Positions 56,995 through 64,000 of a DNA stretch of 64,000 nt are shown piece by piece. Made by a program: the position numbers and the translations under genes. Position 1 is the first letter of the stretch, and every line of letters starts with the position of its first letter. Origin of the DNA: Eleginops maclovinus. Taxonomy: Eukaryota > Chordata > Actinopteri > Perciformes > Eleginopidae. The stretch spans positions 124,001 through 188,000 of the forward strand of contig NC_086370.1 of the NCBI RefSeq assembly GCF_036324505.1. Direction: 5' to 3'. The notes below the pieces were generated by a model. It was not told the DNA's origin. It saw nothing but the letters and a program-made list of their open reading frames with translations, and ran no database searches.

Positions 56995-59046
56995 ATGGTA
57001 TGTTGTCTTGTGCGAAATTGAAAGTATTACATTATAGTGGTGCTGAAACAATTAATGGATTATTTGATTGAGAACAAATTGATTCATTATTTGATAATTG
57101 ATTGTATTGTTGATTTATCAAGTGAAAATACCACTCGCAGCCCTATGTTTGGTGTCAAATGTTTTCTAACCAGGTTTAACTATTTTCCCCCTCTTTTTTT
57201 CTCCTCTTTTCAGACTTTGTTACTTAGGGTAGTTGTCTCCTCCAAACATGCCCGGCGAATCCAGCTTCCTGAAGTACCAGGATCTGTGGCCCAACTGATT
57301 GATGAACTTAAAGAGAAACTTCAACTTGAAGGTGATTTCTCACTACAGTTTGAGGATCCAGAGTTTGGAGATGCACTATGTAACTTGACAGCAATGTCTG
57401 AATTACCAGCTGAACGTGCAGTCCTGCATATTATGTGGGACTTTGATTCATCTCCACTTAACCAATCCAGTGACCGTTCAATTGGTTCAGTCTCCTCTCT
57501 GGATACAGCCAGTGTTAACTCTGAAGATTTCAGGTCTAGCTATACCGATTCTATCCCGAGCAATTTAAGGCATGTTGCAGAGTGGCCCTCTCCATTCTCT
57601 ATCCCTAAGTTCTCATATGATGTTGAACTGAAATTGCGTAAGGGCAATGGCACATATGAAAAGACAAAGAAGGGCCTTGACGTGACAAGAGACATTAAAA
57701 TGGAAATTTTGGACAAACTTGCATCCATGTATCCATGCCTGAAGGAGCCAGGTAGCATCACAGGATACGATGGATGGAAAACAAGTATTAAATACAAGCT
57801 TGGAAACTACAGGTCAAAGCTTCGTCAGGCGGGCTGCAATGGAGTGTAAACAAGAAAAGAAAAGGGGGAGATGAAGATGACAGTCCGTTCACCCTGAAAA
57901 AGCCCAAACGTGGAGAGGTCAATCATGTCCCGGATTACCCACAACACCATGATGATTCTACTCAGTTGGTGTTAGTTGGTGGAATTTGATAACTATAACA
58001 GTATTGTTAATTTGTAAAAGTAGAAAGTAAAATTGTCTGCAAGATTGTAGTTTCTTTTTGTTTTTGTTTGCTAGTCTTTTACTGAAGCATGTTACTGGGA
58101 TCTGACCTGTGCATTATCCTCCTCATTACTATACAGAAAGTCAGATTTTGTATAAATTCACTACGGCACTAAACTAATTGATATGTTTGTGTGTTTTCCA
58201 CTGGATACTCCTTAGACATCGGACATTGTGTCTCACCGAAAGACAGCAGCACTGAGAGGCCTGCCCATTTTTGTCCGGGAAGACACAACCAAGTTTCTTT
58301 TGGAGTGTTTGGTAAGTAATACTAACTGTAGGAAATAAACTTACACAGTACAATCAATATTGCTTAATGTAGCTTAAACATTTTATGATTTCATAACTGA
58401 TGCTAATCATTTTATGCATAATACACTTTATGGAAGATTTAATTTTGAGCCCAGAGATGTTTTCACCTCATGAACCCAAGTGGGATGTGTTCACCCAAAA
58501 TAAAAAATAGATATGCCCGCTGATAGGGCAAAAGCCAACCCGATACAGCTGGCCATTGTTGGCTGGTGTTCTTTGGCAGAAAATACTTCTTTATAGAACT
58601 TGGCACAACAAGGTTGGTGGGTGATGGCGGCCGTGCAGTTGAGTTGCAATTTTAACTTCCACAAGCTGAATGGTAAGAATCAGTAGCATGGTACTAAAGC
58701 TACATTTAGAATCAGTAGAAATGTATTTTGTCTTTTATTTTCCATAGCACTCATCCATGCATATTTTACTTTTCCTCAGGACACTGACCAGGAAGAAAGA
58801 GTGGTCAGAGGTGTGTCTGTGGGCATCCTCACCGTCATTGAAGATGATAATGCCGCCATATCACCAAATGTGCGAGACGTGGCTGTTGTGTTGGAAGGGA
58901 CCATTGTACTGCATGACCTACCAGACCTCTCTACTGCCTTTGCATACCTCTTTGGCTTACTGTATGCCATGAACATTGATTATCCAAAGGAGATGAGGTA
59001 TACTTTTGAAGCAATTCAGACTATCTTTTACGAGCTTGGCTCTTGA
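56995..59046 (+). pseudogene. SAMD3-like gene, four exon pieces
   Basis: The ATG (56995-56997) is the last codon of its exon, followed by donor GTATGT. Exon 2 opens at 57214 after TCTCCTCTTTTCAG with LLLRVVVSSKHARRIQL. It gives a ubiquitin/PB1-like N-terminal fold pattern (LQFEDPEFGDALCNL), a Ser-rich linker, then FSYDVELKLRKGN and KEPGSITGYDGWKTSIKYKL, as in fish sterile alpha motif domain-containing 3-like proteins. Near 57844 the family sequence slips frame (VNKKRKGGDEDDSPFTLKKP). Exons 58216-58311 (LRGLPIFVREDTTKF) and 58780-59046 (VGILTVIEDDN, LSTAFAYLFGLLYAMN) complete the C-terminus in phase. The middle ~200 residues of relatives are absent. Splicing 57843 to 58216 would keep a 331-residue frame, so a shortened product is possible. 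Confidence 0.65.
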
Positions 59047-59149
59047 TGCTCGCAGCGCATAAGGTCTCTGAAAACAAAGCTTTTGCTGTGAATTAATGGG
59101 GAAGCCAGACATGACTTTAACCTATGTTTCGCCTGTTCCAGTGCATTGT

Positions 59150-59480
59150 GGTTAGTGCTCATGTAAAACTTCACAACATTCATTTCATTTTAAGCATATA
59201 AGTCACCTTCTGTTCTGAAATAGAGAATCACAGAATTTGTGGTAGTGGAAGTTGCCAGTTCACAAGAGGGGCATATCCAGTGTTTCAACTGTTCAAGTTC
59301 ATTGCTGTGATCAGGTAAAACTTCAATGTATGTACATGTTTGCACATGCAGTCATTTTAAGCATGCAAGTCCCATTTGCCATTTGCAAATATGTTGAATT
59401 GTGAGTTGCCAGTTGACAAGAGGCACTGGATTTTAATTTTTTGTTTTGTTTTATTCTTTAAAAAATATACAGTGCCAGTT
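59150..59480. repeat. Diverged ~150-bp tandem duplication
   Basis: GTAAAACTTCA...CATTTTAAGCAT and AGTTGCCAGTTCACAAGAGG recur about 150 bases later as GTAAAACTTCA...CATTTTAAGCATG and AGTTGCCAGTTGACAAGAGG, with a third partial GCCAGTTCACAGG near 59475. It lies between the gene end and the right terminus of the CACTG element. Confidence 0.6.
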
Positions 59481-59613
59481 CACAGGCGCATAAAAAAATG
59501 TTTGTAGAACTGTTCAGAACCTATGCTTTACAAGAAGAATAAATAAGATTTCAGCTAACTTTCAGCTGTGTGCCCTTTATTTTATCTATTCATTTATTTA
59601 TTGACCATTCCTT

Positions 59614-59996
59614 AAATACAATTACAGCAACATACATTTTCCTTGATTTAGAAAGGCAAAGTTATATCTCACTGATTCAATAATTATATGTTTATTCAAC
59701 AAGAATATCTGTGTTTGTTGAAAGTAGAAATACCTGGCATTGAAACAAGAATTTCATTGTTAGCCTCACAAGAATATCATATTTAGGTGAACAAGAAGGT
59801 CCAAGTTGGCAGAACTCGAAATACAATTACAGCAACATACATTTTCATTGATTTATAAAGGAAAAATGTAATCTCACTGAATCAATAATTATATGTTTAT
59901 TCAACAAGAATATCTGTGTTTGTTGAAGGTATAAATACCTGGCATTGAAACAAGAATTTCATTGTTAGGTGAACAAGAACATCTAAGTTGGCAGAA
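59614..59996. repeat. 205-bp tandem duplication
   Basis: The block starting AAATACAATTACAGCAACAT and ending near AAGTTGGCAGAACTC is present at 59614 and again at 59819, about 90% alike, with a ~23-base deletion in the second copy. Subterminal repeats of this kind are commonly transposase-binding regions in EnSpm-type elements; that role is inferred here. Confidence 0.85.
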
Positions 59997-60125
59997 CTCT
60001 TGTATAAACTTAAAAACCTTAGTAAAGTCAACAACAGTAGTCAAAAGTTGAGAAAACTTAAAAATCTGTTTGCATCATGTTGCCTTGATAATTTGAGTTT
60101 TCTCAACATTTTTTTTTTTACAGTG

Positions 60126-60600
60126 TGTGTGTGAGCCTTTGAGGCGATTGCAGGCCAAGAGATTTGCATTTAGCTGTATCCTCTCTTTAGCTGTCTCTTT
60201 CTCTATCCAGTGGACAGTGACACCAAGGAGTCCCCCATCTTTCGGTCAGACCAAATGTCCACAGTGACTGAAACATGCTCAGTGTTGCTCAATTGAGTTT
60301 TTAATCTTGAACATCTCTCCCCAGCGAGGCTCTCTGCTTTTGATGTCAACGTTCTGCGACACACTGGGCTGTACCTACTGTCAATTTATTTCAGAAAGCG
60401 CCGAAAACTCTTGTGTTCCACAATAGACAGGGGAAGGTTGCAATCAATAATCAAGAGGCACAGTATTGCGTTGGTGATAGCCTTCTGCTGTGGATGACTC
60501 ATGCTCTAATGCACCACACGACTGTCCAAGAATTGTGAGATTGAAGGCTGTTGTGGTTCATCTATGATGCTTCTACTCATCTGGTATTCTTCAAACCTGT
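60126..60600 (-). pseudogene. ZBED-like hAT transposase, N-terminal part
   Basis: Minus-strand pieces in shifting frames give NAILCLLIIDCNLPLSIVEH and the FRRFL segment, then SVTVDIWSDRKMGDS (first catalytic Asp region) and GVTVHWIEKETAKERIQLN followed by LLACNRLKGSH, ending at the CACTG element. The sequence continues logically in AERICDQF at 54866, so both parts belong to one hAT gene. Stops and shifts show it was already decaying or decayed afterwards. Confidence 0.75.
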
Positions 60601-61876
60601 ATCAGGTAAGCATATGAAACAGATGTCAGAAAGTCCCTTATAGCCACACATAAATTGCATTTGAAACGATCTCCTCAATTAAACTTAATCTAGAATGATT
60701 AAGTTTAATTGTGCTATTCTATGTCTTCGTTGATAGTTCAGCTTTGTTGTGATTTAACTTAATTACATAAACGACCTCAACGAGGCAGCAGTAGACTAGC
60801 AACTCCTTTGTGCTGCAAAGTAAAATAGCCATTTTTGTCAATGGAATCTGGTGTGCTGGAGAGAGTGAGATATACTTTGTCTGGCAGCAAGCCCAAATGG
60901 TACACATATTTATAATATAAAGTACAGTAAACTGACCTTGATTTGATTAGGCTTGCTTTAGTTTTGCTGCTGGCAGCAGTCTACTGTGTATGATCCACTG
61001 ACTAGCTGCTTAGTATACAATCTCACTTCAAAAAATCCTAAACTATCCTTTACAATGTGAGTATGGATAAGTTCACTGTTTTGCACTTTGAGCCCCATTT
61101 CTGGTTTGTCTAGGATGAAATATTGTGTTTGACACCGACATGTTAAAGACTGGTCCCCCATGCTTCATCTAAGGGCATTCATAAAGCAGTCCTTAAATCA
61201 ACCTTTAACGTTCGTTTTCAAAGACGTGCAACTCACCGAGTGATCACTGTTAGTGGTGATGCTCCAGAACGAGTGTCTTAGCGAAACACAGTTTCTGTCG
61301 TGTTTAATTTGCCATTTTGTATTCCAAATATCAAGCGGAAGTTAATAGCCTACTCAGTGAGGTATCTGAAAACATAGCTAGTTCCACAATAGCAAATAAC
61401 ACGGATGGAAACCAAATATTTCGCCGATATATTTTTTTAAAACAACTACGAACACCACTTACCTCTCGGTGAGTTGATCATCCTTGAAAACGAATGTTTA
61501 GGGTTGTTTTAAGGACAATGTTATGAATGCCTGTAGCCAACCATTCTGAAGCAGGGGGTGATTCCAAATTAGCCAAAAGCTGGAGACTGGACCAATCGTC
61601 AACATTTCTATTTCATCCAAGACGACCCAGAAAGGGGCTCAAAGTGCAAAATAGTGAACCCATCCATTACTGAACCCACAGGAGATACCGTTTAGCGTGT
61701 CCGTAAGCCAAGGTGACGTTTACAGTCTCATCGATATGTAGCTAGCTAGCAATTAGCCAATAAGCTAGTGTTGGCTTTCATTCAACACTTACCGTTCTTT
61801 GTGCTACTTCAAATGTCGAACGAAGTTAGAAGTTGTCGCGTCTCCGTCTGTTATCTTCGTCCCGCATGTTTTACAG
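60601..61876. other. Non-coding sequence with a long inverted repeat
   Basis: Apart from the inverted repeat at 61030-61690 nothing is recognised. A GCTAGCTAGC-rich word lies near 61740. Confidence 0.4.
61030..61690. repeat. Long imperfect inverted repeat (foldback)
   Basis: The left arm (about 61030-61240) and right arm (about 61460-61690) are reverse complements at roughly 75-80%. Paired blocks include TTTTGCACTTTGAGCCCC with its complement near 61640, GCATTCATAA with its complement near 61530, and TTCGTTTTCAA...CAACTCACCGAG with its complement near 61465-61495. The ~220-base loop is unique. Confidence 0.75.
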
Positions 61877-64000
61877 CAGGGGGGTCCAACTCATTTTCAC
61901 CGAGGGCCACATCAGCATAAACGTTGCCCTCAAAGGGCCAGATGTAACTTATAAATGTAATTAAATGCAATGTAAAATAAATATAACTACTCCTTAATGT
62001 TAAATAACTCTGAATTGATTACTTATTCAAGTCACAAATATTACATATGTATTTGCATAGATATAAAAAAAACGTGTTTGCTTGTTGCTCTGTTATCATA
62101 ACATAAATCCTTTTAATTTGTACGGCTATGAAACCCAAATTACTCCATCAATCAACGATCAAACTATCCAAGTGAATAAAGAAAAATAACATCAAACACA
62201 AGTTATGACATTAACTTTGTTCAAAACTTGTAATAACAAATAACTGTAAAACCAACAAGTGTGAGCTGCTACGAACATGTGTGACAGATGTAGCATTTTA
62301 CGAAAACCAATGGCTGCACACAGCCTTGCAGGGGGCACACATCCAACTAATGAGAGATGGTTTGATTACAGCAAACATTTGTCTGCATAAACACATAACA
62401 CCTGCAAACACGAAATACATTGCTACACATATAAAGTAGTATATGTAATGAACTCAAAATAAGGGTTGTCTCAGTCCACAATTATATCGGTCAGGTTTTT
62501 AGGTTAGTTTTTGATGAGGAGATGCTGCCTGTCCTTGAACACACCATGTGGATCCCCTCTCCACCATCCTAATCCACTGTTCATGTTCTGAAAATAACAA
62601 ACACAAAACAAAATGCAAGCACAATCATTAAATTGCACATAGTTTAACTATTCTTCTTCTTGGTTGAATTGCATTTTATTTTATTTTATTAGGTTTTTAA
62701 AAATGCTTACCAATGTGTTTTCTGACCAGATGTCTGACACCGTTTTTCCGTGGCCAGTGTGTCAATGTCTGGTTTTAGGTCCTGTGCTGTAGCAATCCGT
62801 AGAACAGCGTGGAGGTTGTCGTCAGTGATGCGTGATCTGTGCTTGTTTTTGTTTAGATTCATTATTGAAAACATCTGTTCGGACAGATCGGTGCTCCCAA
62901 ACATAAACAGAACACGGGCAGCATGGAGTCGAAGCTGTGGCATGAAAGCAGGGGGCAGTAGACGGTAAAAGTCCTGGATTGTAGCATCCTGGAACTTTGC
63001 TCTCAGGCCACTATCGCTTTGAAGCTCTATTAACTCCATCTGAAGGTGTTGGGGTGCAGTGCACACGTCGGTGGTGAAAGGACTGGGAAAGATGGCAAAG
63101 CCAGAGTGCTGTGCTCTGAAGTCAGAGAAGCACCGATCAAACTCATTCATCAACAGGCTCAGTTTGGTAGCCAACTGAGCACATGAGAAAGTACCGGAAC
63201 ATGAGGCTGAGATGCTCTGACAAACAGAAAAGGGGGCAAGATTGTCCTGTTTCACTTGGCACATCCATAGGTCAAGTTTACGCTGGAAAGCCGTGATCGT
63301 GTCGGACATCTGCGTGATGACTTGTTTGCGTCCCTGCAGCTTCTGATTCAGTTGGGCGACATGCTCGGTTATGTCACACAACATAGCAAAGTCACACAGC
63401 CAGTTTGGATCTGACAGTTCAGACAAGGGGTTTCCTTTACTCTGCATGGAAAGAGCAATGTCTTCCCTAAGCAAAAAAAAAATCATTTGAGGACTTTGCT
63501 CCTACTCAGCCACCTTACTTCTGTATCGTACGGCACGTCTCCGTGCTCCGAATCCATCTCCTGCAAGAACAGCTGGAACTGACGAGGATTCAGGCCACTC
63601 GCCCGAATGAAGTTCACTGTCTTCATGACCGTGGTCACTATATCATCCATCCCCAGCACCTTCCCGCACAAAGCTTCTTGATGGATAATGCAATGATACG
63701 TTATCAGAGGCGTGTGACAGTTACTTTCTTGCATTTTCTCCTTCATTAGTCCAACTTTTCCTCCACACATTGCAGGTGCACCGTCTGTAGTTAATTCCAC
63801 CAAGTTTTCCCAGGGCAATGCATTTTTACTGAAGGACTTCTCCAACGCATCAAAAATGTCCCGTTGTGGTCCCATGAATGGCAGCCACATCCAACAGCTC
63901 CTCAGTGACAGAGAGGTCCGACTTCACGCCTCTAATAAAAATAGATAGCTGCGCTGTATCCGTGTTGTCTGTGCTTTCATCAACAGCTAATGAAAAAGCT
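61877..64000 (-). mobile_element. hAT element, GTF2IRD2/Charlie8-like (runs off window)
   Basis: The 3' terminus is marked by CAGGGGGGTCCAACTC at 61877, a usual hAT/Charlie end, followed by GAGGGCCACATC. The 830 bases before the coding region are AT-rich 3' sequence. The other end lies beyond 64000. Confidence 0.8.
62707..64000 (-). pseudogene. GTF2IRD2-like hAT transposase, partial
   Basis: Entering at 64000 the minus strand reads SLAVDESTDNTDTAQL (first catalytic Asp), then [20 protein letters not shown]. After a shift at about 63890 it continues with [17 protein letters not shown] (second Asp), [13 protein letters not shown] and [13 protein letters not shown]. Another shift near 63485 leads to [27 protein letters not shown] and [14 protein letters not shown]. 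The C-terminal dimerisation part is [20 protein letters not shown], ending at 62707. The order is complete for a hAT core and the name follows the human GTF2IRD2 fusion gene, whose C-terminus derives from such a transposase. At least two frameshifts disable it. It is the same family as the stump at 36515-37298. Confidence 0.85.

Larger units (their letters stand above)
54868..60125 (+). mobile_element. CACTG-ended (EnSpm/CMC-like) element with SAMD3-like gene
   Basis: The ends are inverted: CACTGTAAAAAAAA at 54868 and TTTTTTTTACAGTG at 60125. The two flanks are the adjoining halves of one hAT transposase (LLACNRLKGSH on the right, AERICDQF on the left), so everything between was inserted there or lies in an intron. 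The left flank ends in TG and the right flank starts TG, fitting a 2-bp duplication, although the site is TG-rich. CACTG ends and 2-3 bp duplications are typical of animal EnSpm/CMC elements. Inside are a promoter with a 5' exon, the tail of a probable transposase, a SAMD3-like gene and subterminal tandem repeats. The main part of a transposase is missing. Confidence 0.6.

Noticed and set aside
57030..57160. Coding sequence between the SAMD3-like start exon and 57214
   Set aside because: The open frame here lies in an AT-rich intron with ATTGATTATTTGAT-type repeat words, and the splice sites on both sides are good.

Overview
The window reads as teleost fish genomic DNA. Coding pieces carry GT-AG introns, there are long CA/GT microsatellites, and the mobile elements are types that are abundant in fish: Tc1/mariner, Tx1-clade LINEs, hAT, KDZ, tRNA-derived SINEs and CACTG-ended elements. 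Identifications are from memory of families; no search was run. Most of the 64 kb is transposable-element DNA, much of it nested, with only a few fragments that look like ordinary host exons.

Layout. 285-7012: a Tc1 element split by a ~5.1 kb insert. The interior is badly degraded in a way that looks like sequencing or assembly error. 7015-9170: quieter DNA with three weak exon candidates. 9180-12190: a poor-quality L2/Rex-like LINE. 12371-16479 (minus): a two-gene cassette, a DD34E integrase plus a DUF6729-like zinc protein, both frameshifted. 16862-17407: a 31-bp minisatellite. 17417-18665: truncated hAT. 18655-22701: a 5'-truncated Tx1-like LINE followed head-to-tail by the 5' end of another. 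22702-28222: an Academ-like transposon (copy A, minus) holding an apparently intact Tc1. 28228-36514: a spliced hAT whose intron holds a second Academ-like transposon (copy B, 29333-34369). 36515-37298: stump of a GTF2IRD2/Charlie8-like hAT. 38355-40250: host-like first exons with a TTAA-flanked MITE. 40455-42398: deleted hAT with a perfect 8-bp target duplication. 43068-44667: frameshifted Tc1. 44668-48689: LTR element without recognisable coding. 49524-51900: decayed KDZ transposase. 52012-52312: SINE. 53408-60600: a hAT gene split by a CACTG...CAGTG element (54868-60125). 61877 to the end: another GTF2IRD2-like hAT.

Most interesting points. (1) The 54868-60125 element has EnSpm-type termini and carries a multi-exon SAMD3-like gene. 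Its start codon lies 11 nt after the stop of what looks like a transposase tail, in the same exon, which suggests a two-protein transposon. (2) The two Academ-like elements encode an XPG/FEN-like nuclease domain and a C-terminal CxC cysteine cluster, start 5'-TAG, and are both flanked by 3-bp duplications (TAT; GTC). Copy B is one stop codon away from a 1,177-codon frame. (3) The order of nesting gives a relative history of insertions. (4) Two tracts carry errors in which bases tend to be replaced by their neighbours, and should be treated as unreliable sequence.
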